A stretch of 36,425 nt of DNA from Actinomycetales bacterium (GTDB lineage: Bacteria > Actinomycetota > Actinomycetes > Actinomycetales > Actinomycetaceae), in the NCBI GenBank assembly GCA_017882885.1, contig JADGOQ010000084.1:1-36425 (forward strand), in the 5' to 3' direction. Shown here piece after piece: positions 9,228-17,364 of the stretch. Within the stretch, counting starts at the first letter, position 1. Every line of letters starts with the position of its first letter. The translations under genes and the position numbers were made by a program. The notes below the pieces were generated by a model. It did no database searches. It worked only from the letters and a program-made list of their open reading frames with translations, and was not told the DNA's origin.

Positions 9228-11128
9228 GCCACGGACCCATGGGGCGCGCGATCGACCCGACGAAGCGCGCCCAGGACTTCAAGGGCTCGTTGCGCCGCCT
9301 GCTGCGGCTGCTGCGCCCCCACCGCATCCGGTTGGCCTTCGTGGTGCTCCTGTCCTCGATCTCGGTGCTGTTCAACGTCCTGGGACCCAAGGTCCTCGGG
9401 GACGCGACCAACATCATCTTCGCGGGCGTCGTCGGCCGGATGGTTCCCGCGGGCGGCTCGAAGGCGGACACGATCGCCGCGCTGCGGGCGTCCGGGGAGA
9501 CCCGGATGGCGGACATGCTCTCGGGCATCGACTTCGTTCCCGGCCAGGGCGTGGACATCACCCAGCTGGGGCGGACCCTGATGCTCGTCCTGGGGCTCTA
9601 CCTCGTCGCCGCACTCGCGATGTGGATCTCCGCGCGGATCCTCACGCGGGTGATCCAGCACGTGGGCTACGAGATGCGGTCCACGGTCCAGGGCAAGGTC
9701 GACCGCCTGCCGCTCAGCTACCTGTCCACCCACGCCCGCGGCGACCTCCTGTCACGGATCACCAACGACATCGACAACATCTCCCAGACCCTGCAGCAGA
9801 CCCTCTCCCAGGTGGTGACCTCCATCCTCACCGTGATCGGCGTGCTGGGGATGATGCTGTGGCTCTCGTGGCAGCTTGCCCTGATCTCGCTGGTCGTGGT
9901 GCCGGTCTCCGCCTTCGTGACCCTCCAGATCGCGAAGCGCGCGCAGCCCCAGTTCGTCAAGCAGTGGAAGTCCACCGGGGCGCTCGGTGGCGTGGTGGAG
10001 GAGGCGTTCACGGGCCACGAGGTGATCGCGGCATTCGGCTCGGAGCAGGCCTTCGAGACGGACTTCGCCGTCCACAACAAGGACCTCTACGACTCCTCGT
10101 TCCGCGCGCAGTTCATCTCCAACACGATGATGCCCACCATGGGTTTCCTGTCCAACCTCTCCTACGTCGCCGTCGCGGTGGTGGGTGGCCTGAAGGTCGC
10201 CAGCGGCACCATCAGCCTCGGTGCCGTCCAAGCATTCATCCAGTACTCCCGCCAGTTCAACCAGCCGCTCGCCCAGCTCGCCTCGATGGCCAACCTGCTC
10301 CAGTCGGGCCTGGCGTCCGCCGAGCGCGTGTTCGAGTTGCTCGACGCCGAGGAGGAGCGGCCCGACGTCGTCACCGCGGTTCTGCCCGCGGAGGTCGGCG
10401 AAGTGGTGTTCGACAACGTCACCTTCTCCTACACCCCTGGTACCCCGGTCATCACCAACCTGTCGCTCCGGGCCGCGCCCGGGCAGTCCGTGGCGATCGT
10501 CGGGCCGACCGGCGCCGGCAAGACGACGCTGGTCAACCTCCTCATGCGTTTCTACGAGCTGGACTCCGGGCGCATCCTGATCGACGGCGTCGACATCGCC
10601 ACGATCTCCCGGGACGAACTTCGTGCGCGTATCGGCATGGTCCTGCAGGACACGTGGCTGCTGGAGGCCTCCATCGCGACGAACATCTCCTACGCCCGGC
10701 CCGAGGCCAGCAGGCAGGAGATGGTCGAGGCCGCCACGGCCACCAACGTGGACAGGCACGTACGCACGCTGCCGGAGGGCTACGACACGATGGTCACCGG
10801 GGAATCGATCTCCGAGGGCGAGAAGCAGCTCATCACGATCGCGCGCGCGTTCCTCGCGGATCCGCAGATCCTCATCCTCGACGAGGCGACGTCCTCCGTG
10901 GACACCCGCACCGAGGTGCTTGTCCAGCGCGCGATGAACGCGCTGCGGCACGGGCGCACGTCGTTCATCATCGCGCACCGCCTCTCGACCATCCGCGACG
11001 CCGACCTCATCGTGGTGATGGAGCACGGCGACGTCGTCGAGCAGGGGACGCACGGATCCCTCCTCGCCGCGGGCGGGGCCTACGCCCGGTTGTACGCCTC
11101 GCAGTTCGAGGCCGGCGCGGAGGATTAG
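9224..11128 (+). CDS. ABC exporter half-transporter, subunit 2 (catalytic ATPase site)
   Basis: A 634-residue half-transporter that begins MSHGPMGRAIDPTKRAQDFK at the ATG 9224. That ATG overlaps the stop of subunit 1 (ATGA) and has GGAGGAGG just upstream. The first membrane hairpin carries a long insert (about residues 66-115), common in the larger subunit of heterodimeric exporters. The ATPase has Walker A GPTGAGKTT (near residue 427), an altered signature SISEGEKQL, and a normal Walker B LILDEATSSVD with the catalytic Glu. With subunit 1 it should form one inner-membrane exporter with one competent and one degenerate ATP site. Drug, lipid or peptide export is possible but cannot be chosen from sequence. 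The stop overlaps the convergent peptidase gene. Confidence 0.95.
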   Translation: MSHGPMGRAIDPTKRAQDFKGSLRRLLRLLRPHRIRLAFVVLLSSISVLFNVLGPKVLGDATNIIFAGVVGRMVPAGGSKADTIAALRASGETRMADMLSGIDFVPGQGVDITQLGRTLMLVLGLYLVAALAMWISARILTRVIQHVGYEMRSTVQGKVDRLPLSYLSTHARGDLLSRITNDIDNISQTLQQTLSQVVTSILTVIGVLGMMLWLSWQLALISLVVVPVSAFVTLQIAKRAQPQFVKQWKSTGALGGVVEEAFTGHEVIAAFGSEQAFETDFAVHNKDLYDSSFRAQFISNTMMPTMGFLSNLSYVAVAVVGGLKVASGTISLGAVQAFIQYSRQFNQPLAQLASMANLLQSGLASAERVFELLDAEEERPDVVTAVLPAEVGEVVFDNVTFSYTPGTPVITNLSLRAAPGQSVAIVGPTGAGKTTLVNLLMRFYELDSGRILIDGVDIATISRDELRARIGMVLQDTWLLEASIATNISYARPEASRQEMVEAATATNVDRHVRTLPEGYDTMVTGESISEGEKQLITIARAFLADPQILILDEATSSVDTRTEVLVQRAMNALRHGRTSFIIAHRLSTIRDADLIVVMEHGDVVEQGTHGSLLAAGGAYARLYASQFEAGAED

Positions 11129-13212
11129 GCGGAGTCGAGACCCCGGCGCTTCAGGAGCGGGGCGATTTCGGCGTCGCGGCCGCGGAATGCCCGGAAGGAC
11201 TGCAGCGGGTCGCGCGAGTTCCCGCGTGAGAGCAGCTCGTCCCGGAAGTGCTGCCCAGCCGTGCGGTTGAGCCAACCGTCGCCGTCCTGCGCCCCTTCAG
11301 CCTTGAACCATTCCACCGTGTCCGCGTCCAGCACCTCGGACCAGATATAGGAGTAGTAGTTGGCGTCGTAGCCGCCGCCGAACGCGTGGTTGAAGTAGGT
11401 GGAGCGGTAGCGCGGCGGCACGAACTCGTACCTCATCCCAGCGTCCGCGAGCGCCTGCGCCTCGAAGGTTGCCACGTCGTCGACGGCGGCGGGCACGTCC
11501 TCGGCCCGCAGGCGGTGCCATGCCTGGTCGATGAGGGCCGCGGCGAGGTACTCGCTGGTGGAGAAGCCCTGGCCGTAGGTGCCCTGCGAGAGCAGCTTGT
11601 CCAGGAGGTCGGCCGGGATCGGTTCTCCCGTCACGTGGTGCCGCGCGAAGTTCGCGACCACCGCGCGGTTGGCCATCCACATCTCGTTGACCTGCGAGGG
11701 GAACTCGACGAAGTCGCGGGGCACGTCCGTTCCCGAGAGAGCCGGGTAGGTGACGGAGGAGAACATGCCGTGCAGGGCGTGGCCGAACTCGTGGAAGCAG
11801 GTGGTCACCTCGTCCCAGGTCAGGAGCGTGGGCTCGCCCACGGCCGGCCTGGTGATGTTGAGGTTGTTCATCACCACCGGCTTGCGGCCCAGCAGGTGGG
11901 ACTGGTCCACGAGGTTGTGCATCCAGGCGCCGCCGCGCTTGCCCTTGCGCGCGTAGTAGTCGCCGACGAACAGCGCGAGAGTGCTGCCGTCCTCCTCCAC
12001 CACCTCCCAGACTCGCACCTCAGGGGCGTAGCTGACGAGTTCGGGTCGCTCCACGAACCGGATCCCGAACAGGGCGCCGGCCGCCCAGAAGACGCCGTTG
12101 GTGAGCACGGAGTCCAGCTCCAGATAGGGCCGGAGCACCTCGTCATCCACGGAGAAGAGGCGCTTGCGGAGCTTGTCGGACCAGTGGTACCAGTCCGCCG
12201 GGGTGAAGGCGGCGGTGTCCGACTCCGCCTTCAGCGCCGCCAGTTGCTCGCCCTCCCGGCGGGCGTTCCGGGCAGCCGGGGGAGCCAGCGCGGCGAGGCG
12301 TTCGGCGATCGCCTGCGAGCTCTTGGCGGTGCCCTCGTCGGCGACGGCGGCGGCGTGGTTCTCGTACCCGAGGAGGGCGGCACGCTCGGCGCGGAGGCGG
12401 GCAAGCTCGAGGATCAGGGCGCGGGTGTCCGACTCCGGGTCGTGGCCGTCTCCACGGGTGAGCGACTGGTCGAGCAGGCGGGCGCGGGTGGCGGGGTTCT
12501 CCAGCCGGGTCAGGAGCGGCTGCTGCGTGGGGGAGAGGAACGTGATCGCGAAGCCCTCCCTGCCGCGCTCGCGCGCCGCCTGCGCGAGGCTCTCGACGGT
12601 CTCCTCGTCGAGTCCCGCGAGGTCCGCGGCGTCCTCCACGTACACGGTGGCGTTCTCCAGCGCCTTGGTGGCGCGCTGGCTGAACGAGGTCTCCGCCGTC
12701 GAGATCCGGGCGTTGAGATCGCGGAGGATGGTCTGGTCGGCCTCGCTGAGCCCGATGCCGGACTGGCGGTAGTGGCGCAGGTACTCGCTGAGGAGCCACG
12801 CCGTCTCGTCGTCCAGAGAGAGGAGGTCCTTGCCGCGCTGCAGGGACTGCAGCCGCGCGTGGATGCCGGCATCCAGGTGGAGCGCGTCGCTGTGGGCGCT
12901 GAGTTGGGGCATGAGCTCGGCCTCGAGGGCATCGAAGTCGTCGCCCCCCACGGACTCCATCAGAGTGAAGGCCACCGGCAGCACCCGGTCCAGCAGTTCA
13001 CCGGAACGCTCGAGCGCGAGGAGGGTGTTCTCCACCGTGGCGATGTCCCCGTCCGCGGCGATGGCGGCCCACTCGCGGCGCTGCTCGGCGAGCCCTGCGG
13101 CGAGGGCCTCGCGCAGGTTCTCCACGGTGGCCGCCGTGAAGTCGGGCAGCTCGAGGGGCCGGGTGGACGGGCGGGCGAACGGGTTCTCCGGGTTCAGTGG
13201 CATGGGAGCCAT
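11125..13212 (-). CDS. M3 family oligopeptidase (Dcp/oligopeptidase A type)
   Basis: A 695-residue zinc metallopeptidase of normal M3 length. The zinc site is TCFHEFGHALHGMF, giving HEXXH about two thirds of the way along, with the third-ligand region following. Other family landmarks are GYENHAAAVADEGTAKS, FVEFPSQVNEMW and FGGGYDANYYSYIWSEVLD. It cleaves short peptides in the cytoplasm late in protein turnover, and the Dcp type removes dipeptides. I chose the ATG at 13212 because GGTGGGCGG lies just upstream; a GTG at 13224 and an ATG at 13203 are alternatives. The gene follows the GNAT/MazG-like fusion by 28 bp on the same strand. Its stop overlaps the exporter's stop in tail-to-tail arrangement. 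Confidence 0.93.
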   Translation of the reverse strand: MAPMPLNPENPFARPSTRPLELPDFTAATVENLREALAAGLAEQRREWAAIAADGDIATVENTLLALERSGELLDRVLPVAFTLMESVGGDDFDALEAELMPQLSAHSDALHLDAGIHARLQSLQRGKDLLSLDDETAWLLSEYLRHYRQSGIGLSEADQTILRDLNARISTAETSFSQRATKALENATVYVEDAADLAGLDEETVESLAQAARERGREGFAITFLSPTQQPLLTRLENPATRARLLDQSLTRGDGHDPESDTRALILELARLRAERAALLGYENHAAAVADEGTAKSSQAIAERLAALAPPAARNARREGEQLAALKAESDTAAFTPADWYHWSDKLRKRLFSVDDEVLRPYLELDSVLTNGVFWAAGALFGIRFVERPELVSYAPEVRVWEVVEEDGSTLALFVGDYYARKGKRGGAWMHNLVDQSHLLGRKPVVMNNLNITRPAVGEPTLLTWDEVTTCFHEFGHALHGMFSSVTYPALSGTDVPRDFVEFPSQVNEMWMANRAVVANFARHHVTGEPIPADLLDKLLSQGTYGQGFSTSEYLAAALIDQAWHRLRAEDVPAAVDDVATFEAQALADAGMRYEFVPPRYRSTYFNHAFGGGYDANYYSYIWSEVLDADTVEWFKAEGAQDGDGWLNRTAGQHFRDELLSRGNSRDPLQSFRAFRGRDAEIAPLLKRRGLDSA

Positions 13213-13240
13213 TGTGCCGCCCACCTGCGGTCCTGGAGCG

Positions 13241-14290
13241 CTAATCTCCCGCGAGCCGGGTGGAGGCGAGCACCTCGGCGATCCTGGGCTCGAAGAACCC
13301 GGGGCCCTTCAGCACCTTGCCGTCCTCGCGGTAGATTGGCCGGCCGTCGTCGCCCAGCTTCGAGAGGTTGGAGCGTTGGACGGCGCGCAGGACGGCGTCG
13401 AGCGGGATGCCGGTCTCCAGGGCCATGCCGTAGATGACGTAGGTCAGGTCGGCAAGCGCGTCGGCGGCGGCCACGGTGTCGCGGGCGTGGGTGTCCCCGG
13501 CCATCGCCTCGGTGACGGCGGCGAGGACCATCTGCTCGGCGTCGTCGCCGTAGATCGCGCCCATCAACTCGGCGAACTCCTCGGCGATCAGCGCCATGCG
13601 CATGTGGACCCGTTCCTTTCCGACGTCGGCCGGACCGGTCTCCACGGGCAGGTGGTACGTGGCGTGGAACTGGCGTACGAGCGCCTCCGGGTCCCGCGGG
13701 TTGGGGATGGCGGGCAGGTGGTCCTCGGGTCCGTCCCACGGGGTGGCGGGTGCGCGTGGGTCGTCGCGGAGGAGGGAGCCCACCCAGAGGTCGCGCCATG
13801 GGGCCTTCGGGTCGCGGGCGTCGGGCAGCGCCGCGCGGCGCGTGCCCTCCAGCCGGAAGCCGTGACGCCACGCCGCACGCCACGAGCCCCAGTTGCCGAC
13901 GCCGGCGCTCCAGGTGATGCGGGCCAGGCCGAGGTCGCCGAAGCCGAAGTCGAGGGCCAGGCCGATGGCCTCGTGGAGGATGCCGCGCCCGCGGAACGGT
14001 TCGGACATCCAGTAGCCGATCTCGGCGCTGGCGCCGGAGAGGGCGTGCAGGTCGATCGCGCCCGCCAGCTCGCCGTCCCACCTGATCGCCCAGCACGCGC
14101 CGCCCTGCTGCCACACCGCCGGGGCGTAGTCGGTGATCCAGGCGACGGCGTCGGCCTCCGTGTAGTTCGGGGGGACCGTGGTCCAGCGGGAGATCTCCGG
14201 GTCCTGGCAGGCTGCCGTGACGGCGGCGACGTCCTCCGGTGTAGGGGCGGACAGTTCGATCACCGCACGGCGAACCACCACATGTTCCAT
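13241..14290 (-). CDS. Fusion protein: GNAT N-acetyltransferase + MazG/HisE-like pyrophosphohydrolase
   Basis: A 349-residue two-domain protein starting MEHVVVRRAVIEL at the ATG 14290. Residues 1-170 are a RimJ/RimL-type GNAT domain: EISRWTTVPPNYT, EIGYWMSEPFRGRGILHEA with the RGRG acetyl-CoA loop at 100-103, and GNWGSWRAAWRHGF. Residues 205-335 form an all-alpha NTP pyrophosphohydrolase-like domain. Its metal-binding acids are in ALIAEEFAELMGAIYGDD (Glu237, Glu238, Glu241) and AADALADLTYVIYG (Asp278, Asp281), and the tail contains SNLSKLGDDGRPIYREDG. Each half resembles proteins usually found separately. The first could acetylate a protein or small molecule and the second could hydrolyse a nucleotide or similar pyrophosphate. 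Neither substrate is known. The M3 peptidase is downstream in the same operon. Confidence 0.86.
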   Translation of the reverse strand: MEHVVVRRAVIELSAPTPEDVAAVTAACQDPEISRWTTVPPNYTEADAVAWITDYAPAVWQQGGACWAIRWDGELAGAIDLHALSGASAEIGYWMSEPFRGRGILHEAIGLALDFGFGDLGLARITWSAGVGNWGSWRAAWRHGFRLEGTRRAALPDARDPKAPWRDLWVGSLLRDDPRAPATPWDGPEDHLPAIPNPRDPEALVRQFHATYHLPVETGPADVGKERVHMRMALIAEEFAELMGAIYGDDAEQMVLAAVTEAMAGDTHARDTVAAADALADLTYVIYGMALETGIPLDAVLRAVQRSNLSKLGDDGRPIYREDGKVLKGPGFFEPRIAEVLASTRLAGD

Positions 14291-14368
14291 GGGCCGAGCG
14301 TAACAAGTGAGGCGGGGTGGGCCGTCTCCTGGCGCCCACCGGGGGTGGCGCACCTCACTCCCGCGACG

Positions 14369-14399
14369 TTGTGGGCAGTGGGCTCGGCGACGCTAGAGT
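14369..14399 (+). promoter_or_regulatory. Possible promoter for the 61-residue protein gene
   Basis: TTGTGG (14369-14374) and TAGAGT (14394-14399) are separated by 19 bp. They would give a leader of roughly 140 bases before the ATG at 14550. The 259 bp between the two divergent genes (14291-14549) hold no other feature I can support. Confidence 0.33.
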
Positions 14400-14549
14400 G
14401 GACCCGCACACGCCACCGTCCTTGTGAGGACGCCCGTAGCGCGCAGCTGACATCCCGGACATTCCGCGCACCGCGCGTCGAACCCCGTTTGTCGCCCCCA
14501 GCGCCACACGCTGACGAACCAACTCACTCCGCCCCAGAGGTGCACCACC

Positions 14550-14735
14550 ATGACTTCCACTGATTCCATGACTGCGAACGAATACCAGACCATCATCGAC
14601 CGGCTCATCCATGACATCTCCGCCCTCACGGGGCGCCCGGTCAAGGTGTTGCGGTTGAGCTACAACCTGCCGGTCCTGCCCGACGCCGAGACCGAAACGC
14701 CGGCGGCGATTCGGTCGGCGCGCGCAGTCGCCTGA
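14550..14735 (+). CDS. Small protein of unknown function (61 residues)
   Basis: Not recognised. It starts MTSTDSMTANEYQTIIDRL, and the middle reads ISALTGRPVKVLRLSYNLPV, which looks like a helix followed by a beta strand. The tail is Ala-rich and probably disordered. No signal peptide or membrane segment is visible. An AGAGG motif sits 9 bp before the ATG, and a possible promoter lies about 150 bp upstream. A second in-frame ATG (14568) is an alternative start. The stop abuts the convergent M50 gene's stop with no gap. The composition, which is not Arg/Pro/Ala-only like antisense artefacts here, favours a real gene. This is moderate confidence only. Confidence 0.5.
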   Translation: MTSTDSMTANEYQTIIDRLIHDISALTGRPVKVLRLSYNLPVLPDAETETPAAIRSARAVA

Positions 14736-15470
14736 TCATCCGGGCTGTACGGTCCGCAGCACGTCCAGCTGGACGATGCCGGCGGCCAGCCACCACGTCG
14801 CGAGCCCCAGCACGACGCCGTGGCTCAGCACCCACGCCGCACGCGGCACGCGGGTGAGCCGGGCCAGCGTGCCCGGGTCGGAGCCCGGCGTCGGGCGGGC
14901 GGCCACCGCGACGAGGTGCCGCCAGGCGCCTGCGACGAGGAAGCAGCCCGTCGCGAGCACCACCGCGCCCTGGAGCTGCGGGGGCCCCCACCACCACAGG
15001 GTCCCCGTCACCGCGGCGAGCGCCAGGAGCACGCCCGCGGTGTAGAGGCTGCGCGCCCACACGAGCGCCAGCAGGAGCGTCAGCGCGGCGAACCCGAGCA
15101 ACGTGGGAGCCCACCCGCCGGTGGCCAACCGTGCCACCACCGCCCCGACAACAGCCGGCGCCGGATAGCCCGCCCACGTCGAGGCCACGAGGCCGAAGCC
15201 GCGTGCGGGGCCGACCGTGACGGTGTGGCCGGACATGTCCGGGCGCAGGACCAGGCCGGTGAATCGCCGTCGTGCGGCCACTCCGACGACGGCGTGCCCC
15301 AGCTCGTGAACGACGGTCACCGCCACCCGCGACCACCGCCACAACGCGGGTACCACCAGCAGCGCGATGGCGACGGCCACCGCGACCGCGACGGCCGCGT
15401 CAAGGTTCAGCTCGCCGGAGGGTTGGAGGCGCGCCCACGCCTCGCGGAACCATGCGGCGGCGTCGTTCAT
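14736..15470 (-). CDS. M50-family (site-2-protease-like) membrane metallopeptidase
   Basis: A 244-residue membrane protein. An Ala/Val-rich segment at residues 25-42 is followed by VTVVHELGHAVVGVAARRR, the HEXXH zinc site (His55, Glu56, His59). RPDMSGHTVTVGPARGFGLV comes next, then four or five hydrophobic segments to residue 240. This matches the M50B-like peptidase group common in actinobacteria, close to PF13398. A distinct NPDG-type third-ligand motif is not obvious, so activity is inferred. Such proteins may cleave membrane substrates, but no anti-sigma factor or partner gene is nearby. It starts at ATG 15470 with GGAG close upstream. It is divergent from the nucleotidyltransferase gene. 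Confidence 0.87.
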   Translation of the reverse strand: MNDAAAWFREAWARLQPSGELNLDAAVAVAVAVAIALLVVPALWRWSRVAVTVVHELGHAVVGVAARRRFTGLVLRPDMSGHTVTVGPARGFGLVASTWAGYPAPAVVGAVVARLATGGWAPTLLGFAALTLLLALVWARSLYTAGVLLALAAVTGTLWWWGPPQLQGAVVLATGCFLVAGAWRHLVAVAARPTPGSDPGTLARLTRVPRAAWVLSHGVVLGLATWWLAAGIVQLDVLRTVQPG

Positions 15471-15522
15471 GGCTCCATTGTGCGCGGTCCGAGCGTCCGG
15501 GCTGTTGGGAGGCGTTGCGGGC

Positions 15523-15528
15523 TACGAT
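15523..15528 (+). promoter_or_regulatory. Candidate leaderless -10 element upstream of the nucleotidyltransferase
   Basis: TACGAT is followed by six bases and an ATG at 15535, the spacing expected for a leaderless transcript. The first codon so served belongs to a 12-codon mini-ORF rather than to the nucleotidyltransferase itself. Confidence 0.42.
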
Positions 15529-15534
15529 CGTCCG

Positions 15535-15608
15535 ATGGCCTCACATCACTTCGCCGAGCCCGCCCCATGATTGATCATCGCGACCACATCGAGGCGGCGG
15601 CACGGTGA
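15535..15608 (+). other. Two short overlapping ORFs leading into the nucleotidyltransferase start
   Basis: An 11-residue ORF (MASHHFAEPAP, 15535-15570) ends in an ATGA overlap with a 13-residue ORF (MIDHRDHIEAAAR, 15567-15608). The second ORF in turn ends in a GTGA overlap with the GTG at 15605. They could be coupled leader peptides, or the head and tail of a gene lost by internal deletion. Confidence 0.35.
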
Positions 15609-16375
15609 CGGGCCGGCCGGTGGGTGTTGTCCTCGCCGCCGGGGACGGGACGCGGCTGCGTCCGCTGACGGAACTGCGGCCGAAGGCGCTGTGTCCGATC
15701 AACAACAGGGCACTGCTCGACATCGCGATGGACAGGATCCGTCCCCACGTCTCCCGTATTGCCGTGAACGCCTGCCACCACGCGGGTCAGATCGTCGAGC
15801 ACCTGCGGGGAACGGACGTCCATGTGTCGCTCGAGGCGACGCCGTTGGGAAGTGCGGGTGCCATCGGCCGGCTGGCGTCCTGGATCGGGGGAGAGGACGT
15901 GCTCCTCCACAACGCCGACTCGTGGCTTGAGGATGACCTCGCGGCGCTGCTGGACGGCTGGTCCGGCGAGTATCCCCGGCTGCTGGTCACGGACGTCGGG
16001 GAAGGGGACGGCGACTTCGGCCCGCTCCGGTACGTCGGGGTCAGCCTGCTGCCTGGTCGCCTCGTGGCCGGCCTCACGGACCGGTTCTCGAGCCTGTACG
16101 AGCTGGTGTGGGCTCCGGCCTTCCGGCGCGGGGAACTCGAGCTCGTCCCGGTCCGCGGGGAGGTCGTCGACTGCGGCACCCCGGCGGACTACCTCAGGGC
16201 CAACCTCCTCGCCAACAACGGCGAGAACGTCGTCGGCGCCGGCGCGGTCATCGAGGGCACCATCGAGGACTGCGTCGTCTGGGATGGGTGCCGCGTCGGC
16301 CCCGACGAGGTGCTGTACCGCTGCGTGCGTGCCGACGGCGGGCTCACCGTCGACGCACCTACGGCGACGGCGTGA
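15605..16375 (+). CDS. Sugar-1-phosphate nucleotidyltransferase family protein (MurU-like)
   Basis: A 256-residue NTP_transferase protein. The N-terminal nucleotide-binding signature is GVVLAAGDGTRLRPLTEL with RPKALCPI, followed by ATPLGSAGAIGRL and VLLHNADSW, the metal/sugar-binding Asp region. A short C-terminal turn of left-handed beta helix (GAGAVIEGTIEDCVVWDGCRV) is present. Homologues transfer NMP to sugar-1-phosphates; the short form with GSAGAI and NADSW is closest to MurNAc-1-phosphate uridylyltransferase or mannose-1-phosphate guanylyltransferase. The true donor and acceptor are unknown. The start is GTG 15605 with GAGGCGG upstream. No kinase partner (AmgK type) is present in the window. 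The 3' end overlaps the convergent DUF4255 gene by 17 bp. Confidence 0.9.
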   Translation: MTGRPVGVVLAAGDGTRLRPLTELRPKALCPINNRALLDIAMDRIRPHVSRIAVNACHHAGQIVEHLRGTDVHVSLEATPLGSAGAIGRLASWIGGEDVLLHNADSWLEDDLAALLDGWSGEYPRLLVTDVGEGDGDFGPLRYVGVSLLPGRLVAGLTDRFSSLYELVWAPAFRRGELELVPVRGEVVDCGTPADYLRANLLANNGENVVGAGAVIEGTIEDCVVWDGCRVGPDEVLYRCVRADGGLTVDAPTATA

Positions 16376-16892
16376 CCACCGGCACGGCGTCGGCGGCCCG
16401 CAGTACAAGGCCAGTTGCGGTGAAGGGGATGGATGGCCGGTACTTCTCGCCGAACATCTGCCAGAGGAGGCTCATCTCCTCCGTCGGCATCATCTGGATC
16501 GTGAGCCTGACTGGATCGCCCTGGCTCGCCAGAACCGGCGTCTGATGCAGTGCCATCGCCCCGGCGCCGAGGAGCGTCTGCCCGTACAGGTCGTTCACGC
16601 AGTAGGCAGTCAGCATGTAGTGCAGGTCAACGCTCAACGCATCAATCGCGGTGACGTCCATGTCGCGGTTGCGCCGCGGCGGAGCAGCGTTCCGTTGGGC
16701 GGAGCTCGTGGTGATCCGGTAGAGGTACAGGTTCAGCCCATTGTGCTCGGGTGTGAGCCCGATCCGGTCAGGCGGGAGAGCCGAGACTCCGATGGCGGCG
16801 GGCGTGCCCGCAAGGTCCACCTTCGGCAGGAAGCCTTCCAGGAGGCGCTGCAGCGCGGCGGTGATTCCTGCGATGTCGCGTGTCATGGTCAT
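16359..16892 (-). CDS. DUF4255 (Pvc16 family) protein, orphan
   Basis: A 177-residue protein with DUF4255 landmarks in order: an N-terminal helix (IAGITAALQRLLEGFLP), NGLNLYLYRITT, LHYMLTAYCVNDLYGQTLLG, AMALHQTPVL, LTIQMMPTEEMSLLWQMFG and YRPSIPF. DUF4255 is the N-terminal domain of Pvc16/Afp16, the tube- and sheath-capping protein of extracellular contractile injection systems; Streptomyces systems also carry it. No sheath, tube, baseplate or AAA+ gene lies nearby, so the role here is uncertain. I chose ATG 16892 because GGAGG lies 6 bp upstream; ATG 16898 would directly abut that motif. It is the last gene of an apparent operon with the VOC and CBS-BON genes, 20 bp after the VOC stop. Confidence 0.84.
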   Translation of the reverse strand: MTMTRDIAGITAALQRLLEGFLPKVDLAGTPAAIGVSALPPDRIGLTPEHNGLNLYLYRITTSSAQRNAAPPRRNRDMDVTAIDALSVDLHYMLTAYCVNDLYGQTLLGAGAMALHQTPVLASQGDPVRLTIQMMPTEEMSLLWQMFGEKYRPSIPFTATGLVLRAADAVPVVTPSP

Positions 16893-16912
16893 CAGCATCC
16901 TCCGTCAATGCG

Positions 16913-17341
16913 TCACTGCACCTGGAACAGCGTGATCTGCATGCCGTCAGGGTCCTGGAGGCGCACGTTGCGGTCACCCCACGGGGTGATCACGGGCGGG
17001 TGCACCAGAGTCGCCCCGTTGGCAAGCAGGCGATCGATCGCTGCTGCCAGGTCGGGCACCTGGAGCGCGAACCGGATCGGGCCGCTGACGCGCTCGCCCG
17101 CTTCGATCGCGTCGACCGTGGTGGCCTGTGCCACGTCGAAGATCTCCAGCGTTGCCGTCCCCATGGTGAGGATCAGCCCGCGGCCCTGGCCGTTGTCCCA
17201 GAAATCCGCGGGCTCGATTCCCAGGCCGACCGTGTAGAAGCGAACGAGCCTCTCGTAGTCGCTGGTGGTGATCGCCACACGCAACTGCAGCACCTGGGGG
17301 AGCGGTTCGGGCTCGCCCAGGTCGTCAATCGGCACGCCCAT
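16913..17341 (-). CDS. VOC family (glyoxalase/bleomycin-resistance fold) protein
   Basis: A 142-residue single-domain vicinal oxygen chelate protein. It shows the paired beta-alpha-beta-beta-beta modules: VLQLRVAITTSDYERLVRFYTVGLG, LEIFDVAQ, then RFALQVPDLAAAIDRLLANGA, WGDRNVRLQDPDGMQITLFQ. The C-terminal QDPDGMQITLF is a classic family ending. The fold covers glyoxalases, dioxygenases, epimerases and antibiotic-binding proteins, and nothing here singles out a reaction. It sits 23 bp downstream of the CBS-BON gene and 20 bp upstream of the DUF4255 gene on the same strand, so the three are probably co-transcribed. The ribosome binding site before ATG 17341 is weak. Confidence 0.87.
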   Translation of the reverse strand: MGVPIDDLGEPEPLPQVLQLRVAITTSDYERLVRFYTVGLGIEPADFWDNGQGRGLILTMGTATLEIFDVAQATTVDAIEAGERVSGPIRFALQVPDLAAAIDRLLANGATLVHPPVITPWGDRNVRLQDPDGMQITLFQVQ

Positions 17342-17364
17342 GGGGCGCCGAGCGCAGCGGCTGC

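Noticed and set aside
11248-13437. A 729-codon plus-strand frame opposite the M3 peptidase gene.
   Set aside because: Low-complexity Val/Gly/Arg composition and no recognisable domain; the M3 peptidase with HEFGH is clearly the real gene.
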